The position numbers and the translations under genes are program-made. Positions 1-7,534 of a DNA stretch of 64,000 nt are shown here, piece after piece. Numbering within the stretch: the stretch's first letter is position 1; each line of letters starts with the position of its first letter. The notes below the pieces were generated by a model. It was not told the DNA's origin and made no database searches. It saw only the letters and a program-made list of their open reading frames with translations. This DNA comes from Gloeobacter violaceus PCC 7421 (lineage in GTDB: Bacteria; Cyanobacteriota; Cyanobacteriia; Gloeobacterales; Gloeobacteraceae), in NCBI RefSeq assembly GCF_000011385.1, contig NC_005125.1:4402001-4466000 (forward strand), written 5' to 3'.

Positions 1-348
1 GGCGTTGAGGGTGAACAGCCTGTCGAATTCCGCTTCGCTAATGTCGACCATCGGCTTCATGATCGACAACCCGGCGTTGTTGACAAGAATATCGAGCCGC
101 CCGAAGCGCGCAAACGTTTCGTCGAACAGCGCGTCGATCTGCTCGACGCGACTGACATCCGCCTGGACGGCGATCGCCTGCCCACCCGCCGCCTCGATGG
201 TTTGCACCACTTCCCGGGCTTTGTCCTTGCTGCCCGCGTAGTTGACGACAACCGAGGCCCCTTTGCTTGCGAGGCCCTCGGCGATGGCCCGGCCGATGCC
301 GCGCGACGCCCCCGTGACAATGGCCACCTTTCCTTGCAACGAAGACAT
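1..348 (-). CDS. SDR-family oxidoreductase, N-terminal part (cut by window start)
   Basis: The first 116 residues of a short-chain dehydrogenase/reductase are visible, and the 3' end lies outside the window. The N-terminal dinucleotide-binding motif reads VTGASRGIGRAIAEGL, the classical TGxxxGxG, and NNAGLS is the structural NNAG motif. The start is the ATG read from 348 to 346, which places the glycine-rich loop at the usual distance from the N-terminus. The spacing and the VVNYAGSKDKA stretch resemble FabG-like or glucose-dehydrogenase-like SDRs, which use NAD(P)H in the cytoplasm. The catalytic Tyr-x3-Lys is beyond the edge, so the substrate cannot be guessed. It is divergent from the HxlR regulator, a common arrangement for oxidoreductases controlled by such regulators. 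Confidence 0.9.
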   Translation of the reverse strand, partial: MSSLQGKVAIVTGASRGIGRAIAEGLASKGASVVVNYAGSKDKAREVVQTIEAAGGQAIAVQADVSRVEQIDALFDETFARFGRLDILVNNAGLSIMKPMVDISEAEFDRLFTLNA

Positions 349-407
349 GCGCCAACCCTCGCTCTTGACGATCACCATCCTATTTTGCGGCTTACGATAA
401 TGGAAGT

Positions 408-425
408 ACTTACCGAAAAGTAAGT
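408..425. promoter_or_regulatory. Inverted repeat, candidate HxlR operator
   Basis: ACTTAC (408-413) and GTAAGT (420-425) form a perfect 6-bp inverted repeat with a 6-nt spacer. It lies in the 104-bp divergent region between the SDR gene and the HxlR regulator gene. Dyads of the form TACTTAC/GTAAGTA are typical targets of HxlR-type regulators, so autoregulation plus control of the SDR gene is a reasonable inference. Confidence 0.45.
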
Positions 426-452
426 CGAAGTCGGGATAGGCGGAGGCGCGGC

Positions 453-779
453 GTGGAGCGAACGGAGCTGGAGGGCACCCAGTGGGTGCGCGCGACCCTG
501 GACGTCCTGGGGGGCAAATGGAAAATCTTGATACTTTGGCACCTGCGCAACGGCGCCAAGCGGTACAGCGTATTGCGGCGATCGATTCCGGAAATTTCCG
601 AGAAAATGCTTATCTCACAACTGAAAGAGCTGGAAAAAGACGGGATTGTCCGCCGCACCGTCCTGCGCAGCGTGCCGCCGCAGGTCGAATACGCCTTCAC
701 CCCCCACGGCGACACCCTGTTACCGGTGCTGGAGGCACTGTGTACCTGGGGCGAGCACCACGAAAAACGGTCGGAATAA
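453..779 (+). CDS. HxlR-family winged-helix transcriptional regulator
   Basis: The 108-residue protein spans almost entirely one HxlR (DUF24) domain. The diagnostic LDVLGGKWKILILWHL helix lies near residues 17-32. It is followed by RYSVLRRSIPEISEKMLISQLKELE (given here in summary as residues 37-61), the recognition helix region, and by a wing around VPPQVEYAFTPHG. The usual N-terminal cysteine of redox-sensing HxlR proteins is not seen near residue 5-10, and the only Cys is close to the C-terminus, so thiol sensing of the HypR/YodB kind is uncertain. The gene starts at an ATG-like GTG/ATG context after GGAGG-like purines (GGCGGAGGCGCGGC upstream of 453). It is divergent from the SDR gene and probably controls it. 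Confidence 0.92.
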   Translation: MERTELEGTQWVRATLDVLGGKWKILILWHLRNGAKRYSVLRRSIPEISEKMLISQLKELEKDGIVRRTVLRSVPPQVEYAFTPHGDTLLPVLEALCTWGEHHEKRSE

Positions 780-780
780 T

Positions 781-1247
781 TTACGCAGAAATGACCGATG
801 GCGGGCCGACAATTGAAATGTTTTCAGATTGAAATAGTTGCCAATCTTGAATGTCATAGGTGTAGATCTTGCTCACTCCGGACACCAATGCAGTTGCCGC
901 ATGTCTGGCATCATGAATTCTTCGAGCTGTCAGGTTATGATTCGCGGACATTTCCAACATTTTAAGCGCGCTGCCAAATTGGTTTCCAATATCCTGATTT
1001 TTGAAGGTGGCTGCACCAACAGACCAACAGAACTACAAGCAACTTCAGGAGTTTGTGGAGGGCGTGCGCCAACCCAGGTCAGGGCGGCGTACACCTCGCT
1101 CAAGACTCCCACTGACGTACAAGCTTCGACTTCCCCTCTGCGGGCCGCTTCCACAATATGAAGAGCCTCGTCATGGCGCAGATCCGCGCTCATTAAAGCT
1201 CCTATAAACAAACCCGCATCTAGAAATACCAGGTCTGTAGTTTTCAT
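781..1247 (-). pseudogene. PIN-domain (VapC-like) toxin, frameshifted
   Basis: From the ATG at 1247 the frame encodes 105 residues with a PIN N-terminus (LVFLDAGLFIGALM, metal-binding Asp) and the second acidic motif LSEVYAAL, then ends after LVQPPSKIRILETNLAA. The C-terminal half of a PIN domain continues in another frame: ALKMLEMSANHN, then RRIHDARHAATALVSG with the third conserved Asp, then IYTYDIQDW, ending at the TAA read 783-781. Deleting one GC from the GCGCGC run near 966-971 would rejoin the halves as LAALKM, so a dinucleotide insertion is the simplest explanation. The gene overlaps the upstream antitoxin gene by 4 nt. A sequencing error is the alternative. Confidence 0.75.
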
Positions 1248-1501
1248 TCGTAAGTCGCGTCTTTCCAGCCTTGTGGAACATAACCGTCCAGTACCGGTAA
1301 AGGCTGCAGATCAGGAAAAGAAGTTTGCGAAACAGAATTTTTTTGTTCGGTTGGTGCTTCGTTGGGCAATGAGGGTGGCTGGGATGTCGTCGTCGTATTT
1401 TGCAGTTTGTGTTGCAGAAATTCTACAAAATCCAGGACTTCACTGACTTGCGGTTCCGGCAGAGTCTTGACCAGTTCGTAGATCTTTTCGGGGACGTTCA
1501 T
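1244..1501 (-). CDS. DUF2281-like antitoxin of the PIN toxin
   Basis: The protein has 85 residues. Its N-terminus, MNVPEKIYELVKTLPEPQ followed by VSEVLDFVEFLQHKL, matches the short amphipathic DUF2281 antitoxin domain that is common in cyanobacteria. The middle is a low-complexity Thr/Ser/Pro/Gln stretch, and the C-terminal PLPVLDGYVPQGWKDATYE is the type of tail that would wrap the toxin. ATGA overlap with the PIN gene shows translational coupling in antitoxin-toxin order. With the toxin frameshifted, the pair is probably inactive as a toxin-antitoxin system, although the antitoxin itself is intact. Confidence 0.75.
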   Translation of the reverse strand: MNVPEKIYELVKTLPEPQVSEVLDFVEFLQHKLQNTTTTSQPPSLPNEAPTEQKNSVSQTSFPDLQPLPVLDGYVPQGWKDATYE

Positions 1502-1704
1502 GCCAGCTCGAACTCATTCAACCCTTCTATCTTCGCATCGGCTCAGGTAAACTCGGGCCTGTCGAAAAATCCGCCAAAGTGGTCGTGTCACCAACAACGT
1601 CGACGCTGCCCCGCGGCACGATTATGGTTCACTCACGATCTGGCAATGGCCGGGATACTGCGTCGCTTTGTTACGATCGCCCTGTTGGTCCTGGCGGGAA
1701 GAAC

Positions 1705-3477
1705 GTGGGTACCCTCAAAAAAATCGGGGTCTGGCTGGGGCGCATCCTCGCGGTGATTGGCGCTCTTGTGGTGGTGCTGGTGGTTGTGGCCGTGCTGGGG
1801 TTGCTGCTGTTGGGCCGTGGGCCGCAGATTGCCGACAACTCGGTACTGGAAATCAAACTTTCCGGCGATCTGCCGGAAAAAGCCTCCGAAGACCCGATCG
1901 CCGGGCTGTTGGGTACCCCTGCCCTGACTTTTAAAGATGCGCTCGACAACCTCAAAAAAGCGGCAATAGACACGCGCATCAAGGGGGTGGTGCTGCGCCT
2001 CGACGGCACCAGCTTGGGTTGGGCGAGAGTTGAAGAATTGCGAGAGGCGTTGATGCAATTTCGCCAAACCGGCAAATTTGCCGTGGGCTACGCCGAGGGA
2101 ATAAGCGAGCGGGGGTATTACCTGGCGCTTGCCCTCGACCGCTTTTACCTGCCGCCCACGGGCGGCTTCGAGATGAACGGCCTAGTCAGTTCCAACTCCC
2201 ACCTGCCGGGATTGCTTGCCAAAATTGGCATCGGCGTGCAGTACTTTCGCTACGGCAAATATAAATCCGTCAGCGGCGAGACCTTCGGCCAGCCGGCATT
2301 CAGCGAGCCGGTCAAAGAGATGATCAACTTCAACCTCACCGAGCAGTACGAGACTTTCGTGGGCGCCGTGGCTACCGCCCGCAAGCTCCCCGCATCCGAA
2401 GTGCGCCGGCTCATCGACACCAACCGGCCCACCGCTGAATGGGCACTCGCCAACAAGCTCATCGACGGCATCGCTTACTGGGACGAGGTAGAGGCGGGCC
2501 TCAAAAAGCAGGCGGGCATCGCAGCGGATAAAGATCTGCCGAAAGTGAGCGCCACCGAGTACGCGCGTGTGAGCCTGGAGGAACTGGGTCTCAACCGGGG
2601 GCCGAACAAAATTGGCTATATCGTCGCCGAGGGCTTGGTGGTCTCCGGGGGCAGCGGCCCTGTCAATCCGCTTTCCGGAGGGCCGGTGCAGGGGTCTGAA
2701 CCGCTCATCAAGGCTCTGCGCGAAGCGGGCCGGCGCGAGGACATCAAGGCGGTGGTGATGCGGGTCAACTCCCCCGGTGGGGCGGGTCTGGGGTGCGACC
2801 TGGTGCGCCGGGAAGTCGAACGGTTGCGCGCCAAAAAGCCCGTCGTCGTCTCGATGGGCGATTCGGCCGCGAGCGGCGGCTACTGGATCGCAATGGACGC
2901 CAGTGCGATCGTCGCCCAGCCTTCCACCCAGACGGGATCGATCGGCATCTTCGCGGTAATCCCTAACGTCGAGCAATTGAACCGCGACCTCACCCTCACC
3001 CCGGAAGTGTTCAAGCGCGGGGCACGCGCCGACGTTTTAAGCGGCAACCGGCCGCTCAACCCCGAAGAGGCAAAGATCTTCGATCAGGAATTGCTCTCAA
3101 GCTACCGCCGCTTCGTGGCCCTTGCCGCCAAGGGCCGCAACAAAACGGTCCCCCAGATGGAAGCACTCGCCCAGGGCCGTACCTGGCTGGGTCGCAAAGC
3201 CCTCGAATTAGGGCTGGTGGACCGATTGGGCGGCATCGATACGGCCATTGCCCTGGCGGCGGAAAAAGCGAAAGTTGCTCCCGACACGGTAGCCCTTGAG
3301 CGACTCGAAGGCGAGCAGAGCACGCTCGCAAGCCTACTTGGCGCCGAAGCCACCCGCATGGCGCTGCGCAGCCTGGGCATCGAGCGGACGGTAAGCCGCC
3401 TGGCGCCGCCGTTCAGCCTCGATGTGCTCCTGAGTGAGCATCTCTATCCGCTTGCATTGCCGCAGCGTTTCGAGTAA
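1705..3477 (+). CDS. sppA: Signal peptide peptidase SppA, long (67-kDa) type
   Basis: The protein has 590 residues from a GTG at 1705. An upstream in-frame ATG at 1579 would add a 42-residue unconserved tail that overlaps non-coding-looking sequence, so the GTG, preceded by GGCGGGAAGA, is preferred. One membrane anchor (RILAVIGALVVVLVVVAVLG) lies near residues 9-35. Two tandem S49 domains follow. The catalytic dyad is visible: Lys187 in GKYKSVSGE in the first domain and Ser390 in DSAASGGYWIA in the second. This is the layout of E. coli and cyanobacterial SppA1, which degrades cleaved signal peptides and, in cyanobacteria, phycobilisome or thylakoid proteins under stress. Both catalytic residues are intact. 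Confidence 0.93.
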   Translation: MGTLKKIGVWLGRILAVIGALVVVLVVVAVLGLLLLGRGPQIADNSVLEIKLSGDLPEKASEDPIAGLLGTPALTFKDALDNLKKAAIDTRIKGVVLRLDGTSLGWARVEELREALMQFRQTGKFAVGYAEGISERGYYLALALDRFYLPPTGGFEMNGLVSSNSHLPGLLAKIGIGVQYFRYGKYKSVSGETFGQPAFSEPVKEMINFNLTEQYETFVGAVATARKLPASEVRRLIDTNRPTAEWALANKLIDGIAYWDEVEAGLKKQAGIAADKDLPKVSATEYARVSLEELGLNRGPNKIGYIVAEGLVVSGGSGPVNPLSGGPVQGSEPLIKALREAGRREDIKAVVMRVNSPGGAGLGCDLVRREVERLRAKKPVVVSMGDSAASGGYWIAMDASAIVAQPSTQTGSIGIFAVIPNVEQLNRDLTLTPEVFKRGARADVLSGNRPLNPEEAKIFDQELLSSYRRFVALAAKGRNKTVPQMEALAQGRTWLGRKALELGLVDRLGGIDTAIALAAEKAKVAPDTVALERLEGEQSTLASLLGAEATRMALRSLGIERTVSRLAPPFSLDVLLSEHLYPLALPQRFE

Positions 3478-3533
3478 GGACTGCTTCAAAACCCTGTGAT
3501 AGCGTTGAGGCAGTCGAAAGACGGAGGTGATGT

Positions 3534-3869
3534 ATGGTGCCGGTGATCTCCGAACACATCGAAATTACGCCGGGGGTTTGTGGCGGCAGACCCCGCATTG
3601 CCAGTCATCGGATCAGGGTGCAGGATATTGTACTCTGCCATGAACGGATGGGCATGTCTCCGGATGAGATCATCCTGCACCATCCAAGTATTACCCTTGC
3701 CGATGTCTATGCCGCCCTCACTTACTATCACGATCATCTACAGGAAATTCAACAACAAATTGCAGGAGATGAAATCTTTGCCCGGGAGATGGAAGCGCAG
3801 ACGACTTCACTTGTGCAGCAAAAACTGAAAGATCCGAATGTCAAGAACGATTCGGTTTCATTTGGATGA
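3534..3869 (+). CDS. DUF433 antitoxin-like protein
   Basis: The protein has 111 residues. The DUF433 signature covers residues 7-60: ITPGVCGGRPRIASHRIRVQ, a winged-helix DNA-binding fold, then MSPDEIILHHPSITLADVYA and the helix AALTYYHDHLQEI. DUF433 proteins are usually encoded just upstream of a DUF5615 PIN-like toxin, and here the next frame starts at 3838 inside this gene, as expected for such a pair. GGAGGTG lies 6-8 nt before the ATG. The C-terminal extension (residues 75-111) is charged and unremarkable. Confidence 0.85.
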   Translation: MVPVISEHIEITPGVCGGRPRIASHRIRVQDIVLCHERMGMSPDEIILHHPSITLADVYAALTYYHDHLQEIQQQIAGDEIFAREMEAQTTSLVQQKLKDPNVKNDSVSFG

Positions 3870-4002
3870 AAACGTCAGCAACGCAGTGGCTGCAGGTTTG
3901 CGCCAGCGTGGGGTCGATACCACGACCAGCTTGGAAGTAGATTTGATTTCTGCGCCGGATGCCGCATGGAAGATGCGATCGCCCACTTGGCGGGCGTGCT
4001 GA
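3838..4002 (+). pseudogene. DUF5615 PIN-like toxin, truncated after about 40 residues
   Basis: The ATG at 3838 overlaps the DUF433 gene by 32 nt. It opens with SRTIRFHLDENVSNAVAAGL, the conserved start of DUF5615 toxins (LDEN metal-binding motif), and continues RQRGVDTTTSLEVDLISAPD. A normal family member of about 110-120 residues would go on with SDEEHLAFA and a second acidic site. Here the match ends near 3960 and the frame stops at 4000-4002 inside the neighbouring monooxygenase-like gene. The toxin has lost its C-terminal two thirds, apparently by a deletion that joined it to the next gene. Confidence 0.72.
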
Positions 4003-4235
4003 GTGCCATCGACGGATTTATCGCCCATCGGGATTATCTGGCCTTCGACGGCGAAGTGCTCACCCTGATCGAATTTGCCTCAACCCCGGCGCTTGACCGC
4101 TGGCGCGATCACCCCGAACATATACTGGCAAAACTGCGCGACGGGCAGCGCACGATGGCCTCCTGGACCGTCGAGATTGGCGAAGTGCTCGAAAGATACG
4201 ACTCGGCTCATCCGCGTTTTACCCGGGAAGCTTAA
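3966..4235 (+). pseudogene. Antibiotic-biosynthesis-monooxygenase (ABM) domain protein, N-terminally truncated
   Basis: The 89-residue frame contains the second half of an ABM-type ferredoxin-like domain: LAGVLSAIDGFIAHRDYLAF, then EVLTLIEFASTPALDRWRDH and PEHILAKLRDGQ. ABM proteins are usually 95-105 residues and begin with a beta strand (such as YAVIFEVRP) about 15-20 residues before this point. That strand is missing, and the upstream frame carries a stop at 3945. The sequence before the ATG belongs to the truncated DUF5615 toxin, so the two genes meet at a deletion junction near 3955-3965. The remaining domain may still fold, so it could alternatively be a short functional gene. Its stop overlaps the end of the convergent RHH gene. 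Confidence 0.55.
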
Positions 4236-4468
4236 AAGTCTTTCCAGGAGCGTTTTTCGTAGGGCAGTTCTTCCGGTTCCTCGAAGCGTGCGTCTGCCCA
4301 AACACCGGCCAGGCGCACGAAATACCCTGCGGGCCAGTCCTTTTCGGCTTCAACGGCGTCGGTAACCAGTTCGATGAGGTATTGGGACAGGCTGAGACCT
4401 TTGCGCTCCGCCTGGGAACGCAGCCGCTCCGCCACATCCTCTGAAACTTCAAAATCAAGCCGTATCAT
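4232..4468 (-). CDS. Ribbon-helix-helix/CopG-like small protein
   Basis: The protein has 78 residues from the ATG read 4468-4466. The N-terminal strand and two helices, MIRLDFEVSEDVAERLRSQA then KGLSLSQYLIELVTDAVEAE, are those of an RHH or Arc/CopG-like DNA-binding domain. The C-terminal part (WPAGYFVRLAGVWADARF, then EEPEELPYEKRSWKDF) resembles the toxin-neutralising tail seen in orphan antitoxins. No toxin gene is adjacent: the downstream end meets the convergent ABM remnant, and upstream is the ABC ATPase gene. It may be an orphan antitoxin or a lone regulator. Confidence 0.6.
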   Translation of the reverse strand: MIRLDFEVSEDVAERLRSQAERKGLSLSQYLIELVTDAVEAEKDWPAGYFVRLAGVWADARFEEPEELPYEKRSWKDF

Positions 4469-4512
4469 CGCTTTGCCGCCAGTCACGACGCACATGTTCC
4501 AGTGTCGCACCG

Positions 4513-5487
4513 TCAGGTATCGAGAACACGGCCCTGGTGCTCGGCGACTTTGGCCTGAAAAAATTCTTCCAGCGAGCGTCGCTCCAGTTTGAGGTCGATC
4601 AACACTGCCTGGGGCGGCAGTTGGGCCGTAAATTGGGCCACCGGCACCTTCAGCCGTCCCCGCACCCGCTCGCCGCACTGCTCGCTATGGCTGAGCAGGT
4701 GGGAGAGCTGGGCAATACTGGCACCCGCCACTTCGGCGCTGTAGGTCTGCTCGGTGCCCAATAGCTCACCCAGGCTGCCGCAGCTGACTAGTGCGCCCTG
4801 CACCAACAGCCCGATGCGGTCGCAGAGCACTTCGACATCGGTAAGGATATGGCTGTTGAAAAAAACCGTTTTGCCCTCGGCGCGCAACTGCAGGATGATC
4901 TCGCGGATCTGGCGGCGGCCGGCGGGGTCGAGCCCCGACATCGGCTCGTCGAGAAAGACCAGTTGCGGGTCGTTGATGAGCGCCTGGGCAAGGCCGATGC
5001 GTTGAAGCATGCCCTTGGAATATTTGCGCAGGGGGCGCCTGGCGGCCTCACGCGAAAGACCCACCCGGTCGAGCAACCCAGAGATGCGCCCGGCGAGCAC
5101 GCCCCCGGACAGCCCGAAGAGCTCGCCCACAAAGCGCAGCGTCTCCTCGCCCGTCAGGTACTCATAAAAATAGGGGTTCTCCGGCAGATAGCCGAGGCGC
5201 GCTTTGACGGCTGCGTCGCCCAGCGGCTGACCCAATAGTGTGGCCTTTCCGGCACTCGGGCGCACGATGCCCAAAAGCACCTTCAGCAGCGTGGTCTTGC
5301 CGGCACCGTTGGGACCGAGCAACCCAAAAGTCTCGCCGGCAAACACCTCTAAAGTGCAGCCGCGCAACGGCGAGACGACCCGGTTGAGCCAGAAACCGGT
5401 GCGAAAGGATTTACTCAATCCTTCGACGGCGAGGGCGGGTAAAGGGGATTGCCGGCCAGGCTCGGCCGTGGTGGCAGCAGGTTGCAT
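4513..5487 (-). CDS. ABC transporter ATP-binding protein (CcmA/NatA type)
   Basis: The protein has 324 residues from the ATG read 5487-5485. The frame stays open further upstream, but that part is not conserved. Walker A is GLLGPNGAGKTTLLK, the Q-loop region is GYLPENPYFYEYLTG, the signature reads LRKYSKGMLQRIGLAQALI, Walker B is LVFLDEPMSGLDPAGR, and the H-loop is FFNSHILTDVEVLCDRI. All ATPase motifs are intact. The C-terminal 80 residues form the usual regulatory extension of multidrug, Na+ or lipid exporter ATPases. The permease gene is not next to it, so the substrate is unknown. It is divergent from the response-regulator gene with 211 bp between. Confidence 0.92.
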   Translation of the reverse strand: MQPAATTAEPGRQSPLPALAVEGLSKSFRTGFWLNRVVSPLRGCTLEVFAGETFGLLGPNGAGKTTLLKVLLGIVRPSAGKATLLGQPLGDAAVKARLGYLPENPYFYEYLTGEETLRFVGELFGLSGGVLAGRISGLLDRVGLSREAARRPLRKYSKGMLQRIGLAQALINDPQLVFLDEPMSGLDPAGRRQIREIILQLRAEGKTVFFNSHILTDVEVLCDRIGLLVQGALVSCGSLGELLGTEQTYSAEVAGASIAQLSHLLSHSEQCGERVRGRLKVPVAQFTAQLPPQAVLIDLKLERRSLEEFFQAKVAEHQGRVLDT

Positions 5488-5698
5488 CGTTCGACGGGCA
5501 CGCTTCGCTACTAGAATGCCCAGGGCGTAACGAGCTGATCTTAGCCCGAAGCGCGAATTGTGAAATTTTGCGCAAAGCTTCGCCGATCGCGAACCGGAGC
5601 GCAGTAGAAAATAGACGGCGGGCTGAGGCTTTGTTGCGCGAGCGCAGAGCACGTGCCGCCGGGGTAGCGTGGAAGAGGTTCGAGCGCGCCAGGTTGGT

Positions 5699-7534
5699 AT
5701 GAAAGTGCTGTTGGCGGAAGACGACGAATCCGTAGCCGAGGCGCTGCGGGAGTTTCTGGTGCACCAGCGCCACCTGGTGGACGTCGCGGGCGACGGGGAG
5801 ACGGCCTGGAACTTGATCGAACTGGGCAACTACGACTTGATTTTGCTCGATGTGCTGCTGCCCAAGCTGGATGGGATCAGCCTGTGCCGCCGGTTGCGCT
5901 CGAAGGGGCACCGTATGCCGGTGCTGCTTTTGACCGGACTCGATGCGAGCACCGACAAGGTGGCGGGCCTCGATGCCGGAGCGGACGATTATGTCGTCAA
6001 ACCCTGCGATCTTTCTGAACTGGCGGCGCGCATCCGGGCGCTGTTGCGCCGGGGGGGAGCGGCTTTGCCGCCGGTACTCGAGTGGGGACCGTTGCGCCTC
6101 GATCCGAACACCTGCGAGGTGAGTTATCAGGGACAGCCGCTGCACCTGACCCCCAAGGAGTACAACTTGCTGGAGCTGTTTTTGCGCGGTGGGCGGCGGG
6201 TCTACAGCCGCCGTGCCATCGTCGATCACCTCTGGCCTTTTGAAGAACCCCCCGAGGAAGATACCGTCAAAGCCCATGTCAAGGGACTGCGCCACAAATT
6301 GCGCGCCGTGGGCGCCCCCGCGGACCTCATCGAAACGGTCTACGGCCTGGGATACCGCCTCAAACCCCAGGCAGGCGCCGACGCCGAAGCGCTCACAGTG
6401 GCCGTCTCGCCCGCTTCGATGCGCCAGAAACTGCATTCGGCCCTGGCCGGGGTCTGGGAGCGCAGCAAAGCCAATGTACTGGCCCGCGTGGCGGTGCTGG
6501 AGCGCGCGAGCCTCGCCATGCTCGAAGCACGCCTCGACGATGCGCTCAGGCAGCAGGCCGAGCACGAAGCCCACAAGCTTGCAGGCTCGCTGGGGACTTT
6601 TGGTTTTAGCGAGGGTTCGCGCCTGGCGCGCTCGATGGAGCAAGCTTTGCAGCCGGGGCTGTCCCTCACCCGCGAGCGGGCGCTGCGCTTTGCCGAGGGG
6701 CTCGTCGCCCTGCAGCGCGAACTGGAACGCGCCGCCCCCGCCCCTGAGCGCTCCCCCGAGAATCATCCGCGCGTGCTCGCCGTCGACCCGGACCAACCGC
6801 TTGCCCAGGCACTGCAGGCCGCCGCGCGGGAGGTGTTCCTGCTCGATGTCGTCTGCGGCGTGGAGGCGGCGCACGTTTGGATGGAGCACCATCGCCCAGA
6901 TCTGGTCGTGCTCGACTTGCACCCGGCCTTGGCGGAGCGATTGCCGGCGGCGGACGAAGCGGCGCGCTGGTCGCTTTTGGGGGAACTCGCCGCCCGCCGG
7001 CCGCCCATCCCGGCGCTGGTGCTCAGCGATCGCCATTCTTTTGAGGAGCGCATCGAGGCCACCCGGCTCGGCAGCCGTGCATTTCTCGAAAAACCGGTCG
7101 GACCGGAGCGGGTGGTCGGCACCGTCGAACGGGTGCTCGAGCGCGCCCGCCGCCGCACCGCCAAGGTGATGATCGTCGATGACGATGCGCCGCTGCTCGC
7201 CGCCCTGCGCGCTCTGCTTGCTCCCTGGGGATTGCAGCTGCTCACCCTGGCCGACCCGCTGCAATTTTGGCGGCAGCTTGAATCCTTTCGACCCGATTTG
7301 CTGGTGCTCGACGTCGAGATGCCCCACCTGAGCGGCATCGAATTATGCCGGATCGTGCGCGGCGACCCGCAGTGGCAGTGGCTGCCGGTGCTGTTTCTTT
7401 CCGCCCATACCGACGAAGAGACCGTCGAGCGCGCCTGGGCCGGCGGAGCCGACGACTTTGTGGCCAAACCCGTCTCCGGTCCGAATCTGGCTATGCGCAT
7501 TCTCAACCGTCTTGAACGCAGACGCTCCCTGTAA
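5699..7534 (+). CDS. Multi-domain response regulator: REC - OmpR wHTH - Hpt - REC - REC
   Basis: The protein has 611 residues from the ATG at 5699 (an upstream GTG at 5669 is possible). REC1 carries phosphoacceptor Asp51 in LILLDVLLPKLDG. The OmpR-type winged helix spans about 128-225 (LTPKEYNLLELFLR, then IETVYGLGYRL). An Hpt-like four-helix domain has His292 in EAHKLAGSLGTFGF. REC2 (about 355-480) has Asp406 in DLVVLDLHP but a divergent remainder. REC3 (about 488-608) is canonical, with Asp538 in LLVLDVEMPHLSG. It therefore combines an output domain with relay modules in one chain, as in cyanobacterial RpaA-like/Hpt hybrids. It overlaps the kinase gene by 1 nt (TAATG) and should act with it. 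Confidence 0.92.
   Translation: MKVLLAEDDESVAEALREFLVHQRHLVDVAGDGETAWNLIELGNYDLILLDVLLPKLDGISLCRRLRSKGHRMPVLLLTGLDASTDKVAGLDAGADDYVVKPCDLSELAARIRALLRRGGAALPPVLEWGPLRLDPNTCEVSYQGQPLHLTPKEYNLLELFLRGGRRVYSRRAIVDHLWPFEEPPEEDTVKAHVKGLRHKLRAVGAPADLIETVYGLGYRLKPQAGADAEALTVAVSPASMRQKLHSALAGVWERSKANVLARVAVLERASLAMLEARLDDALRQQAEHEAHKLAGSLGTFGFSEGSRLARSMEQALQPGLSLTRERALRFAEGLVALQRELERAAPAPERSPENHPRVLAVDPDQPLAQALQAAAREVFLLDVVCGVEAAHVWMEHHRPDLVVLDLHPALAERLPAADEAARWSLLGELAARRPPIPALVLSDRHSFEERIEATRLGSRAFLEKPVGPERVVGTVERVLERARRRTAKVMIVDDDAPLLAALRALLAPWGLQLLTLADPLQFWRQLESFRPDLLVLDVEMPHLSGIELCRIVRGDPQWQWLPVLFLSAHTDEETVERAWAGGADDFVAKPVSGPNLAMRILNRLERRRSL

Noticed and set aside
5488-5829. Extension of the ABC ATPase to an ATG at 5829
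   Set aside because: It would overlap the divergent response-regulator gene, and its Ser/Arg-rich sequence is not conserved.
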